A stretch of DNA of 64,000 nt from Bacillota bacterium. GTDB taxonomy: Bacteria > Bacillota > Desulfotomaculia > Desulfotomaculales > Desulfallaceae. Position numbers and translations under genes: made by a program. Under the pieces are notes generated by a model that did no database searches, had not been told where the DNA came from, and was given only the letters and a program-made list of their open reading frames with translations. Location: positions 6,988-70,987 of the forward strand of contig JAEXOR010000031.1 in NCBI GenBank assembly GCA_023439185.1. The letters are read 5' to 3'. Shown in pieces: positions 18,198 through 27,191 of this stretch (the first letter of the stretch is position 1; the number at the start of each line of letters is the position of its first letter).

Positions 18198-18406
18198 GGG
18201 AAACCTCCTCAATCAGTAGCCAGAAGTCAGAATATCAAACCAGTAAGTCCTTTTTTAACCTCTACATATTTTCGCTGCCCGTCCGGCTTTCCCTGCCAAA
18301 GTAACGGATTTATATCAAACCACCGGGACAGATACAGAAAAGAACCGGCATTTAACCGGTTCCGATTCTGACTCCTGAATTCTGACTCCTGATGTATAAT
18401 TTTGAT

Positions 18407-18675
18407 GGCCGCACACCCGCCGTCGAATAATGGCTTCCGGGCGTTACCCCTGCAGGTGGCTCAGACCAGGCGCCCTCGCGGCACCCGGAGTATCTTCCTT
18501 AGTGCTGCTTCCGTCAGGACCTGACACGGTTCGAAAGGCTCCGTCGCGCAAGACCCGGCCTTCAACACTCCTTACAGGGGGCAGACCCCACAAACCAAAC
18601 CCTCGGGCAGGAATTCAACCCCGCTATAGCGGATTGCGGGTACAGGGCACCGCTACCTCCCCGTTTAGTACGGCC
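18407..18675 (-). ncRNA. ffs: Signal recognition particle RNA, long Firmicutes form
   Basis: The minus strand contains the conserved domain IV tetraloop region (GTCAGGTCCTGACGGAAGCAGCA then CTAAGGAAGATAC; the first part spans 18503-18525). The ends pair: GGCCG at 18675-18671 with CGGCC at 18411-18407. The length of about 269 nt means the Alu domain is present. It lies upstream of dnaX, as scr does in Bacillus. Ends are from pairing and could be off by a few bases. Confidence 0.92.
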
Positions 18676-18701
18676 AAAATTAAACACTAAAATTTAACAA
18701 C

Positions 18702-18733
18702 GGGGACGGACCCTGCCTGACAAGTCCGTCCCT
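18702..18733 (-). terminator. Hairpin after tRNA-Ser(GGA)
   Basis: Arms GGACGGAC and GTCCGTCC form a strong stem just downstream of the tRNA gene on the minus strand and just upstream of the SRP RNA. A T-rich stretch follows it. Probable terminator or processing stem. Confidence 0.55.
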
Positions 18734-18745
18734 GTAAAAGCTTAA

Positions 18746-18839
18746 TGGCGGAGAGAGAGGGATTCGAACCCTCGAAACGGTTTCAAGCCGTTTACGCGAT
18801 TTCCAGTCGCGCGCCTTCGACCAACTCAGCCATCTCTCC
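18746..18839 (-). tRNA. tRNA-Ser(GGA)
   Basis: Class II tRNA with a long variable arm. The acceptor GGAGAGA pairs with TCTCTCC. The anticodon loop CTGGAAA gives anticodon GGA (reads TCC/TCT). The T-arm contains GGTTCGAATCC. The CCA end is encoded at 18746-18748. Confidence 0.96.
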
Positions 18840-18893
18840 CTGGTCTACACATTAAAAAATATTCTCTTGTACCCGCTCAACCGGGCAAAAACT

Positions 18894-18922
18894 ATTATAC
18901 AGGGATTTTACTTCGACCGCAA
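18894..18922 (-). promoter_or_regulatory. Promoter of tRNA-Ser(GGA)
   Basis: TTGCGG (18917-18922), 17 nt spacer, perfect TATAAT (18894-18899), about 55 nt upstream of the tRNA. Confidence 0.75.
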
Positions 18923-19025
18923 GTCTTTTTGCCCCTTCAAGCAGCCTTAAACCAACTTGCCGACGTAAAAATTAATGGCAGCTCTGCCAGCATAAGGCCG
19001 TTAGTTTTATACCTTTGTAATTTTA

Positions 19026-19054
19026 TTGTACCTATTATTTTATTCTGTTATAAT
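19026..19054 (+). promoter_or_regulatory. Promoter of the dUTPase-fold/coiled-coil gene
   Basis: TTGTAC (19026-19031), 17 nt spacer, perfect TATAAT (19049-19054). The predicted start point is near 19061, inside the LexA-type box. It leaves a leader of about 137 nt before the ATG at 19198. Confidence 0.7.
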
Positions 19055-19061
19055 TATGACA

Positions 19062-19073
19062 GAACGTGGGTTC
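19062..19073 (+). promoter_or_regulatory. LexA/DinR-type box at the start point
   Basis: GAACGTGGGTTC followed by G fits the Gram-positive SOS operator core GAAC-N4-GTTC exactly. It begins 8 nt after the -10 box, where a bound repressor would block initiation. A single match of this kind can arise by chance; its position is the supporting argument. Confidence 0.6.
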
Positions 19074-19197
19074 GATGTGTAGAAACTAAACCAGTATGCA
19101 CAAGCAAGATTTTAATGGATTATGTATTTCCCTGGTAATAGCGACCTGGTAGTGCTATTTAGTATGCAAACGATGGTTTATTGCGGGAGGGTATAAT

Positions 19198-20151
19198 ATG
19201 GCAAAAACCATTACGGGTGATGCACTGAAAAAACTCGTTGAAGAAGGAATTATTATTGAAAATGGATTAATAGAAAACTGCGGATCATTAAAATATGATT
19301 TCGTTCTTAGTGAGGAATTCCTAAAATCAGATTTCAAAACGCCCAAGAAAATGTCAGATTTAACAGCATATGAGAAACGGGAGGCAGTAATTAATCCAGG
19401 CGAGGTAGTTTATGTTCTTACTAAAGAAAAAATTAACCTGTCAAAAGACATGTATATGCACTTAAGTGCAAATAGAGGCATGTCAGAATACGGGGTCTTA
19501 ACACTGGGCGGTTTTGCGGTTGACCCTGGATATTCCGGCAGGTTAATGTTTGGTTTATACAACTATTCAAGTACTCCTTTTACACTTATACCTGGCGAGA
19601 AATTGGTTGGGGCAGTATTTTACCAGCTTGACGAAGATGAAGCCAGTAGTATTAAAGAAATAAACGCTCCAAAACCAATTAATAAATTCCCACCTCGGTT
19701 GATTTCCATAATAGACAAATATTCACCTGTAGGATTAACCTCATTAGAAGATTCAATAAAAGTTATAAAAGATCAGATGGAAATGTTACGACAAGAACTA
19801 AACAAAAATAAAGATGAGCTTTACGAACTGCGAAAGCTTGTCCAAGACACGCAAGAACAGACAAATAAAATAAGCAAATCAATTAATGATATATTCGATA
19901 CTGTGGCAAATTTATCCGGCTCGGTAAGAGAACTTAAAGGAACAGTAAGCGAGCTTACAAGTAACATTGATAAGGAAATAAAGCTTAGAAACAATATGTC
20001 AGACGAACTTGACAAAAAATTAGAGATAATGTCAAAAGAAGTAAATAACAAAATTGCGTTTATTAAAGGTGCATCATGGACATTAAGCGCATTGCTTTCA
20101 GTATTGATAACTTTATTAGTAACATGGATTGGAGGATGGCTTAGTTTTTAA
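19198..20151 (+). CDS. dUTPase/dCTP-deaminase-fold protein with coiled coil and C-terminal membrane anchor
   Basis: The 317 residues fall in three parts. Residues about 1-145 resemble the trimeric dUTPase/dCTP deaminase fold, with LSANRGMSEYGVLTLGG, AVDPGYSGRLMFGLYN and IPGEKLVGAVFYQL. The aspartate of the VDPGYSG motif is present. The glutamate that catalyses deamination in Dcd (in LEFYN-type strands) is replaced by glycine (MFGLYN), so deaminase activity is doubtful. Residues about 180-288 are a charged coiled coil, and 292-312 a hydrophobic tail segment. The ATG has GGGAGGG upstream. The gene is more AT-rich than its neighbours, suggesting transfer. It has a LexA-type box at its promoter. 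Function unknown; a nucleotide-sensing role at the membrane is an inference. Confidence 0.75.
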   Translation: MAKTITGDALKKLVEEGIIIENGLIENCGSLKYDFVLSEEFLKSDFKTPKKMSDLTAYEKREAVINPGEVVYVLTKEKINLSKDMYMHLSANRGMSEYGVLTLGGFAVDPGYSGRLMFGLYNYSSTPFTLIPGEKLVGAVFYQLDEDEASSIKEINAPKPINKFPPRLISIIDKYSPVGLTSLEDSIKVIKDQMEMLRQELNKNKDELYELRKLVQDTQEQTNKISKSINDIFDTVANLSGSVRELKGTVSELTSNIDKEIKLRNNMSDELDKKLEIMSKEVNNKIAFIKGASWTLSALLSVLITLLVTWIGGWLSF

Positions 20152-20169
20152 TTACTGCAAAATCCCATT

Positions 20170-20664
20170 TCAGTTTTTGCCCAGCATTTTTTCGGTATTG
20201 GACCTGATAAAATCAACATATTCCCGGCCTTGCAAAAGCTCCACCAGGGAAAAAAGATGTTCCAGTTCCCTGGCTACGTCTTTCTCCCCCTGTTGATCGA
20301 AGATATCCATAACCCGATAGCTACCTCCCTGTTCCCACGCCTTGCCGAGCATTTCCGTGCCCTTTTCCGTCAGGTAAACCCTGCGGGCCCGGGCATCCTT
20401 GGGGTCGATATATTTGATGGCAATCCCCTTTTTAACCAGGTTATCCACCACCTGCTTGACATTGGCCACTGTCCACAGGGAATATTCAGCCAGTTGGGTC
20501 ATGGTGGCTCCGGGCTTGAAATTCAAGATCCATAACAGGTGGTGCTGGGGAACCGTTAAATCAAGTTCCCTGGCAACCTTGCTCCAGTCGGTGTTGATTG
20601 AGTTCATTATCGCCAGCAGCAAATTTTTATAAGCATAAATAGTAGCCAATTTCCTGCGTTCCAA
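20170..20664 (-). CDS. MarR-family transcriptional regulator
   Basis: A 164-residue winged-helix regulator. The recognition region TMTQLAEYSLWTVANVKQVVDNLVKKG is followed by the wing RARRVYLTEKG, both typical of MarR. The ligand and targets are unknown. It converges with the dUTPase-fold gene (18 nt apart). An inverted repeat upstream (20705-20725) is a candidate self-operator. Confidence 0.88.
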   Translation of the reverse strand: MERRKLATIYAYKNLLLAIMNSINTDWSKVARELDLTVPQHHLLWILNFKPGATMTQLAEYSLWTVANVKQVVDNLVKKGIAIKYIDPKDARARRVYLTEKGTEMLGKAWEQGGSYRVMDIFDQQGEKDVARELEHLFSLVELLQGREYVDFIRSNTEKMLGKN

Positions 20665-20704
20665 GCCGATTCATCTCCCGGTTGCTTAAATGACAGGGTT
20701 AAAT

Positions 20705-20725
20705 ATTATTTACTTATAAAATAAT
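20705..20725. promoter_or_regulatory. Inverted repeat upstream of the MarR gene
   Basis: ATTATTT, 7 nt, AAATAAT. It lies 41 nt before the MarR start. AT-rich and short, so a tentative operator. Confidence 0.4.
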
Positions 20726-20800
20726 CGACTCATTAACAGCTAAACTAAATAGCAGCTGTAACAACCGGCAGAAATTTTATATTCAAGCTCCTAAAGCACA

Positions 20801-21093
20801 TAAAAGAGGGAAGGCCGGGCCTTCCCTCTTAAAGCAACCATCCTTACAGTCTTCCTGTTCCAAACGCATTTCCGAAAGGTTCACTCATCATTCGGTTTTT
20901 GAATAACTTTCCCCAGAAACTCTTGAGAATAAGTTACTTACCGTTGGACCTCCTTGAAAGGATTAAGGATGCTGAAAATCTTACCGTACACTTGTAACCT
21001 GTTACACTATCCTTGGGCCAATTACTGCTCATTGGTTCCATTGCTGACGGTTCTTAAATTAAACGCTCACCAATTACTGCAAGGATGGTGCTT
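20801..21093 (-). ncRNA. Predicted stand-alone RNA or leader of about 290 nt, unidentified
   Basis: The stretch between the chemotaxis gene and the MarR gene has no convincing frame on either strand. On the minus strand it starts after a near-perfect promoter and ends in a 13-bp hairpin (arms 20804-20816 and 20818-20830) followed by TTTTAT. Internal pairing is visible: ATCCTTG near the 5' end pairs with CAAGGAT about 60 nt later, and CAGTAATTGG occurs twice in that region. GGA occurs about nine times. It does not resemble a riboswitch class, 6S RNA, tmRNA or RNase P RNA that I can recognise. It could also be a regulated leader of the MarR gene, whose start is 137 nt beyond the hairpin. Confidence 0.6.
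20804..20830 (-). terminator. Rho-independent terminator of the predicted RNA
   Basis: AAGAGGGAAGGCC and GGCCTTCCCTCTT form a 13-bp stem; on the minus strand TTTTATG follows. Confidence 0.85.
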
Positions 21094-21099
21094 ACTAAA

Positions 21100-21128
21100 A
21101 TTATAACCAACCGTGCGCGCAATTTCAA
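21100..21128 (-). promoter_or_regulatory. Promoter of the predicted RNA
   Basis: TTGAAA (21123-21128), 17 nt spacer, perfect TATAAT (21100-21105) on the minus strand, just past the chemotaxis gene stop at 21181. Confidence 0.75.
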
Positions 21129-21180
21129 GTGTGTTCTGTAAATTTAAGCAGCTTATTTTTTACCCTGTTGACTTATGGAT

Positions 21181-22788
21181 TTACATTTTAAATCTCAGCA
21201 CGACGCCATGCAGTTCCATGGCCAGTTTGTTGAGATTTTCCGTAGCAGCGGAAACCTCTTCCATGGCGGCGGTTTGTTCCTCGGTGGTACCGGCCACGTT
21301 TTGCACCCCGGCCGAAACCTGCTGCGCCGCGGCGGCGACATTTTGCACCTGGTCGGTCAGCTCTCTTACCGCTTTGATAATTTCGTTGAAGTTTTCCCCC
21401 GCCTCGGCCGCAACCCGGTTCCCTTGCTCAACCTTTTCCGCACCGGCGGCCATTGCCCGCACCGCCTGTTCGGACTGGGCCTGGATTTCTTCGATTAATT
21501 CCGTAATTTCTTTGGTTGACCGGGCTGATTGTTCTGCCAGTTGACGAACTTCCTCGGCCACCACGGCGAACCCCCTGCCGGCGTCACCGGCCCTGGCGGC
21601 TTCAATGGCCGCGTTTAACGCCAAAAGGTTAGTCTGCTCCGCAATGTTTGTAATTACTTCTACAAATTGACTGACTCTTCCGATGGCCGCGTTTAAAGCG
21701 TTAATAGAATTGCCCACTTGCATCGACGAAGCCGTCATCTCCCGTATCTGGTCGGTGATCATCTCAATACTCCGGAAACCTTTATCGGCCTGCTTGGTGG
21801 CAATCCCCGCCTGGCGGGCCACCTCCTGGGTATTGTCCGCCATGTTTTCCACGGTGCTGGACATTTCACTCATGGTGGACGCCGTTTCAGTGGCGCCCAC
21901 TGATGTCTGCTGGGCCTGGGCCGCTAATTGCCGGGCCGCGTCGGACAACTGATCCGAGGAGTTTTTGATTTTACCGGCGATTTCTTTAAACCCGGCCTGC
22001 ATTTTATTCAACGCGCCGGCCAGTTGACCCAATTCGTCGGCAGTTTTTATTTCCAGCGTTTCCCTCAAATCACCTTCGGCATACTTGCCGGCGCAGGCCG
22101 CCATTTTCAGGATGGGGTTCTTTAGCATCCTGGTCATGAATATACTGAGCAGCGCTCCGATGACCAGTGCGGCAACCAACATCATCACGGACGTGCTGAT
22201 GATACTGTCGACATGCAATGTTGATTGCGCTATGCTCTGATTAACTACTGCTTCATTTTCTTCCACCAGTTTGTGAATAATTTCGGTCAGTTTATTAGCA
22301 AAGGGCATCAAATCCTCGTTTATCCTGTTCATTTCCGCCAGGTAAGCCTGGGATCTCTCCGTATTATCGGTTTTAAGCGCGATATGATAAACCTTTACCA
22401 CCGGCGATAACTTGTTAATCAAACCGTCCCTGTACTGTGATGTGGCAATGATTAATGCTTGTACATCGGCCTTTTTATCCTCCCGGGCCATTTGCATCAG
22501 ATTGCTTTCCATCTGAACCACCGATGTTAAACAGTCTTCGGTTTGCTGGTAATACCTTTCATCTCCATAGGTGACATAGTCCCTGATCGCCGTCATGCCG
22601 CTTTTGAAGGTGCTTTCAATTTGCAGCTCAAGAATTAAGCGTTCGTTGGCGGCGGCTATTTCGTCAATATCACCTTTGACTGAGTTTAAATTGAAATAAG
22701 AAGCGCCGCCCAAAACAACCACTATAACCAACATGATGATAAAACCCAGGCTTATTTTAGTACCCAATCCGAGTTTCAAATTATTCAC
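21181..22788 (-). CDS. Methyl-accepting chemotaxis protein
   Basis: Membrane chemoreceptor of 535 residues. TM1 is at about 12-32; a helical extracellular domain of about 165 residues (four-helix-bundle type) follows; TM2 is at about 200-220. Then a HAMP domain (KMAACAGKYAEGDLRETLEI) and the signalling hairpin with the invariant tip (VITNIAEQTNLLALNAAIEA) follow. The ligand is unknown. No other chemotaxis gene is adjacent. Confidence 0.95.
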   Translation of the reverse strand: MNNLKLGLGTKISLGFIIMLVIVVVLGGASYFNLNSVKGDIDEIAAANERLILELQIESTFKSGMTAIRDYVTYGDERYYQQTEDCLTSVVQMESNLMQMAREDKKADVQALIIATSQYRDGLINKLSPVVKVYHIALKTDNTERSQAYLAEMNRINEDLMPFANKLTEIIHKLVEENEAVVNQSIAQSTLHVDSIISTSVMMLVAALVIGALLSIFMTRMLKNPILKMAACAGKYAEGDLRETLEIKTADELGQLAGALNKMQAGFKEIAGKIKNSSDQLSDAARQLAAQAQQTSVGATETASTMSEMSSTVENMADNTQEVARQAGIATKQADKGFRSIEMITDQIREMTASSMQVGNSINALNAAIGRVSQFVEVITNIAEQTNLLALNAAIEAARAGDAGRGFAVVAEEVRQLAEQSARSTKEITELIEEIQAQSEQAVRAMAAGAEKVEQGNRVAAEAGENFNEIIKAVRELTDQVQNVAAAAQQVSAGVQNVAGTTEEQTAAMEEVSAATENLNKLAMELHGVVLRFKM

Positions 22789-22841
22789 ACCCCGATTTTT
22801 AAAAAGCTTTTAACTAAAATATCGTACAACCACCGAAAAAA

Positions 22842-24293
22842 TTAATATTCTGATTTTTTATTTTTATTATATCCGCCGCGACCGCTCCGGCCGGGACGCC
22901 CGGTGTTTTTCTTGCCGAATCCGCTCCTGGCGTACCCCTTTGAGCCGGCGCCGGTGTTCCTGGGCTTCCTTACCGCCATGGGCCTTTCGTCGGTAAGGAC
23001 CACCGGAGCCCAATCGGTTTCCCTGGTCAGCGCCTTTAAGGCCGCGGCCACCAGGCTCACCGAGTCGGTTTGATCCAACAGTTCTTCGGCGGCCACGCGA
23101 TATTTTTCGATCTCTCCGTTTTCCACGGTTTGCAGGAGTAAATCCATGGCCACGCGCTGCTGTCCCTTAAAAGCGTCTTTGTTGGTGGGCACTGGCCGGC
23201 GCATAATTTTACTCCTGGTGGTATACTCGATCATTTTCAAATGCCGGATCTCCCGCGGGGTCACCAGGGTGATGGCGGCGCCCGCGTGTCCCGCCCGGCC
23301 CGTCCGGCCGATGCGGTGCACATATCCTTCGGCGTCCTGGGGGATGTCAAAGTTATATATATGGGTCACCCCGGTGATATCCAGGCCCCGAGCGGCGACA
23401 TCGGTGGCTACCAGCACCTCGGTGGCGCCTTCCTTGAATTTGCGCATCACCTGGTCGCGCCTGGCCTGGGGCATGTCCCCGTGGATTCCCTCCGCCGAAT
23501 AGCCCCGCTTGGTCAACGCCTCGTAAAGCTCATCCACCCGGCGCTTGGTACGCCCGAAAATAATGGCCCGTTCCGGGGACTGGATGTCCAGCAAACGGCA
23601 GAGCACATCGAATTTTTGCCGTTCTTCCACCTCGTAGTAGCTTTGCTCAACGCCGGGCACGGTAACCTGCCTGGCCGCGGTGCGGATTACCTCGGGCTCC
23701 CGCATAAACCGCCGGGCCAGCGTCTGGACCTGGTCCGGCATGGTGGCGGAGAACAGCAGGGTCTGGCGCTCTACGGGGACCTCTTTTAAGATATTTTCTA
23801 TGTCTTCAATAAAACCCATGTTCAGCATTTCGTCGGCCTCGTCCAGCACCGTTATCCGCACCTGGCTCAGCCTGATGGTCTTACGCCGCATGTGGTCCAT
23901 CAAGCGGCCCGGGGTGGCCACGATAATCTGCGGCCTATTTTTCAGCGCCCTGATCTGGCGGTTGATATCCTGGCCGCCGTATACCGGCAGGGTGCGGATT
24001 CCCTTCAGGGAACCAATTTTGTTCAATTCCTCGGCGACCTGGACGGCCAGTTCCCGGGTCGGCGTCAGCACAACGGCTTGAATGTGCTCCCGTCCGGGCT
24101 CCAAAAACTCCACCATGGGCACGCCAAAAGCCGCCGTTTTGCCGGTGCCGGTGTGAGCCTGACCGATTAAATCCCTTCCCTCCATGGCCACTGGAATAGC
24201 CTGGGCCTGGATCGGCGTCGCCTCTTCAAAGCCCATGTTATTGAGAGCCTGAAGTACCGGTGGGTTAAGACCAAATGCATTAAAAGCAATCAT
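22842..24293 (-). CDS. DEAD-box RNA helicase
   Basis: ATP-dependent RNA helicase of 483 residues with all motifs: Q-motif TPIQAQAIP, Walker A AHTGTGKTAAFG, DEAD in VLDEADEML, SAT in FSATMP, and HRIGRTGRAG. After the helicase core come about 110 residues ending in a basic glycine-rich tail (GRPGRSGRGGYNKNKKSEY) that probably binds RNA. Resembles CshA/DeaD; probably a cold-adaptation, ribosome or mRNA-decay helicase. Confidence 0.95.
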   Translation of the reverse strand: MIAFNAFGLNPPVLQALNNMGFEEATPIQAQAIPVAMEGRDLIGQAHTGTGKTAAFGVPMVEFLEPGREHIQAVVLTPTRELAVQVAEELNKIGSLKGIRTLPVYGGQDINRQIRALKNRPQIIVATPGRLMDHMRRKTIRLSQVRITVLDEADEMLNMGFIEDIENILKEVPVERQTLLFSATMPDQVQTLARRFMREPEVIRTAARQVTVPGVEQSYYEVEERQKFDVLCRLLDIQSPERAIIFGRTKRRVDELYEALTKRGYSAEGIHGDMPQARRDQVMRKFKEGATEVLVATDVAARGLDITGVTHIYNFDIPQDAEGYVHRIGRTGRAGHAGAAITLVTPREIRHLKMIEYTTRSKIMRRPVPTNKDAFKGQQRVAMDLLLQTVENGEIEKYRVAAEELLDQTDSVSLVAAALKALTRETDWAPVVLTDERPMAVRKPRNTGAGSKGYARSGFGKKNTGRPGRSGRGGYNKNKKSEY

Positions 24294-24454
24294 TAATTGA
24301 TAATCTCCTTTTTTTTGGTTTAAACTGTTTAATAGTTGCGTTATCTATTATATCGCATATCCCGCCCATAATTTACATATCCGGGGTAAAATTAATTAAT
24401 GAAAAGTTCCGTTTGCCTTATAATACTAATATCACCTACTGCGGAGGAGCAGAT

Positions 24455-25702
24455 ATGTCCTATGACCTGATTGTGGCGGGCGGGGGTCCGGCGGGGATGC
24501 TGGGGGCCGCCACGGCGGCGGCCGGTGGCTCGCGGGTCGTGCTGCTGGAGAAGAATGAAAAACCGGGCAAAAAGCTGTATCTGACCGGCAAGGGCAGGTG
24601 CAATGTCACCAATTACGGCGACATTGACGACTACCTGGAGCATATCGTCACTAATAAAAAGTTTTTATACAGCGCGTTAAAAAGCTTCACCAACCGGCAG
24701 CTCATCGCGCTGCTGGAGTCATTAGGCTTAAAAACAAAGGTGGAACGGGGCAACCGGGTTTTCCCCCAAACGGACAAATCCAGCGATGTCATCAAGGCGC
24801 TGCAAAAACACCTGGCCTTAAATAATGTGGAGCTCAGGCTGAATACCGAAATTAAAAATATCCTGGTCCGGGAAGGCCGGGCGGAAGGCGTCGTTTTAAG
24901 CGACGGTCGGACCATCCGGGCGGGAAAAGTCCTCCTGGCCACCGGAGGCATGTCTTACAGGCAAACCGGGTCCACCGGGGACGGCTATCGCATGGCCCGG
25001 CAACTGGGGCATTCCGTGGTGGAACCCAAACCGGCCCTGGTTCCCCTGGTAACCGCCGAGTCATGGGTTAGGGAACTGCAGGGGCTGGCTTTAAAGAACG
25101 TTGCCGTGCAGGCCATGGTCAACAACAAAGTTAAGGCGGAACAGTTCGGTGAAATGCTGTTCACCCATTTCGGGGTCTCCGGTCCCATCATATTAAGCAT
25201 CAGCAGCTGTTTAAAACCGCTGCGCCCGCCGGTGCGGCTGAAGATTGATTTAAAACCCGCGCTAACCGATGAACAACTGGATGCCCGTCTGCAAAGGGAT
25301 TTTAACCGGTACCCGGGCAAACACCTGAAAAACGCCCTGGACGAGTTGCTCCCCCAGAGGTTAATCCCCATCGTCCTGGCCCGGTCCGGTTTGGAGATCC
25401 ACAAGCCGGTAAACCAAATGTCCAAAAAAGAACGCGGCCTGCTGGTACAGGCCCTGAAAAATTTAGCATTAACCGTTACCGGCACCAGGCCGTTAAACGA
25501 AGCCATTATCACCAGCGGCGGAATCAATGTTCGGGAAATCAACCCTTCGACCCTGGAATCAAAAATTATCCGGGGACTTTATTTCGCCGGCGAGGTCATT
25601 GACGTGGACGCCTTAACCGGCGGGTATAATCTGCAGATCGCTTTTTCCACCGGCTACCTCGGCGGCCTTAGCGCCGCGGCGGCAAAAAGCCCCCTTTGTT
25701 AG
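24455..25702 (+). CDS. HI0933/BaiN-type flavoprotein
   Basis: FAD-dependent oxidoreductase of the HI0933-like family, about 415 residues. The Rossmann FAD motif is VAGGGPAGMLGAATAA at the N-terminus; LTGKGRCNVTN, TGGMSYRQTGSTGDGY and the C-terminal GGYNLQIAFSTGYLGG are family signatures. The reaction is not settled for most members (bile-acid BaiN is one). The start at 24455 has GGAGGAG upstream; the frame opens at 24413. Confidence 0.93.
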   Translation: MSYDLIVAGGGPAGMLGAATAAAGGSRVVLLEKNEKPGKKLYLTGKGRCNVTNYGDIDDYLEHIVTNKKFLYSALKSFTNRQLIALLESLGLKTKVERGNRVFPQTDKSSDVIKALQKHLALNNVELRLNTEIKNILVREGRAEGVVLSDGRTIRAGKVLLATGGMSYRQTGSTGDGYRMARQLGHSVVEPKPALVPLVTAESWVRELQGLALKNVAVQAMVNNKVKAEQFGEMLFTHFGVSGPIILSISSCLKPLRPPVRLKIDLKPALTDEQLDARLQRDFNRYPGKHLKNALDELLPQRLIPIVLARSGLEIHKPVNQMSKKERGLLVQALKNLALTVTGTRPLNEAIITSGGINVREINPSTLESKIIRGLYFAGEVIDVDALTGGYNLQIAFSTGYLGGLSAAAAKSPLC

Positions 25703-25743
25703 GGGATTCGTGGCCGGCTTTAACCACCTGCGGCGGTCCCGGT

Positions 25744-27135
25744 CTAAAATTCGGCGTTTTTGGGCGTCCTGGGGAAAGAGATTACGTCCCGGATATTGGT
25801 CATGCCGGTGAGGTACATAATCAGCCGCTCGAAACCCAGGCCGAAACCGGCGTGCTTGGCGCCTCCGTATTTCCGGAGCTCCAGGTACCACCAGTAATCC
25901 TCTTTGTTTAAACCCAGCTGCTCCATCCTTTTTTCCAGGTAATCCAGCCTTTCCTCCCGCTGGCTGCCGCCGATGATTTCCCCCACCCCGGGGGCCAAAA
26001 GGTCCATGGCCGCCACAGTTTTGCCATCGTCGTTCAGGCGCATGTAAAAGGCTTTGATTTCCACTGGGTAGTCGGTGACAAAAACCGGTTTATGAAAGTG
26101 TTTCTCGGTGAGGTACCGCTCGTGCTCGGTCTGCAAATCCACCCCCCACCGCACCGGGTATTCGAACTGTTCGCCGGACTCCTTCAGTATCTCCACCGCT
26201 TCAGTGTAAGTGGTCCGGGCGAATTCCGATTTAAGCACATTCTCCAGGCGCTCAAACAGCGTCTGATCCACAAAGCTGTTGAAAAATCCCATCTCTTCAG
26301 GGTAATTGTCCAGCACATAACCAATGACGTATTTTAACATGTCCTCCGCCAGATCCATGTCGTCCCGCAGCTCCGCAAAGGCCATTTCAGGCTCGATCAT
26401 CCAAAACTCGGCGGCGTGCCGGGGCGTGTTGGAGTTTTCGGCCCGGAAGGTGGGACCGAAGGTATACACTTTCCCGAAAGCCAGGGCATAGTTCTCAGCT
26501 TCCAACTGGCCGCTGACGGTAAGGCCGGTCTCCTTGCCGAAGAAGTCCCCGGCAAAGTCCACTCCGCCCCGGGGGTCCCGCGGCAGCTCGGCCAGATCAA
26601 GGGTGGTCACCCGGAACATTTCCCCGGCGCCCTCGGCGTCGCTGCCGGTAATAATAGGGGTATGCACGTAAACAAAGCCCCGCTCCTGGAAGAACTTGTG
26701 GATGGCGTACGCGGCGGCGGACCGGATCCTGAATACCGCCGCAAAAGTGTTTGTCCGAGGGCGCAGGTGGGCAATGGTGCGCAGATATTCAAAAGTATGC
26801 CTTTTTTTCTGCAGCGGGTAGTCCGGAGCGGAATGCCCTTCCACTTCGATGCTGGCCGCCTTTAACTCGAAAGGCTGTTTGGCGCCCGGGGATTCCGTCA
26901 GTTCACCCGCCACCCGGATGGCCGAACCGGTGATCAGCCTGGCCGCTTCCTTAAAGTTGGGCAGGCTGTCTTCATAAACCACCTGCAGGCTAGCAAAAAA
27001 CGACCCGTCGTTAAGTTCGATAAAACCAAAGGTTTTAGATGACCGGACTGTCCGCACCCAACCGTTGACCTGTATTTTCCGGCCCATATAACGGTCCGTC
27101 GACCTGTATAAATCCTTAACCGTGGTTTTTTCCAC
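25744..27135 (-). CDS. asnS: Asparaginyl-tRNA synthetase
   Basis: Class II synthetase charging tRNA-Asn, 463 residues. It has an N-terminal OB-fold anticodon domain (IQVNGWVRTVRSSKTFGFIEL). Catalytic motifs are FRAENSNTPRHAAEFWMIEPE (motif 2) and GFGLGFERLIMYLTG (motif 3). The FRAENSNT form fits AsnRS better than AspRS. No T-box is visible upstream. Confidence 0.95.
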   Translation of the reverse strand: MEKTTVKDLYRSTDRYMGRKIQVNGWVRTVRSSKTFGFIELNDGSFFASLQVVYEDSLPNFKEAARLITGSAIRVAGELTESPGAKQPFELKAASIEVEGHSAPDYPLQKKRHTFEYLRTIAHLRPRTNTFAAVFRIRSAAAYAIHKFFQERGFVYVHTPIITGSDAEGAGEMFRVTTLDLAELPRDPRGGVDFAGDFFGKETGLTVSGQLEAENYALAFGKVYTFGPTFRAENSNTPRHAAEFWMIEPEMAFAELRDDMDLAEDMLKYVIGYVLDNYPEEMGFFNSFVDQTLFERLENVLKSEFARTTYTEAVEILKESGEQFEYPVRWGVDLQTEHERYLTEKHFHKPVFVTDYPVEIKAFYMRLNDDGKTVAAMDLLAPGVGEIIGGSQREERLDYLEKRMEQLGLNKEDYWWYLELRKYGGAKHAGFGLGFERLIMYLTGMTNIRDVISFPRTPKNAEF

Positions 27136-27191
27136 CTGGTTTTAATCCCCTTTGCCGGTATTTTAAAGCAGGGTAAACTGCAAAAAAGGCT

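Noticed and set aside
20801..21093. Known riboswitch, 6S RNA, tmRNA or RNase P RNA
   Set aside because: None of their conserved core sequences could be found on either strand.
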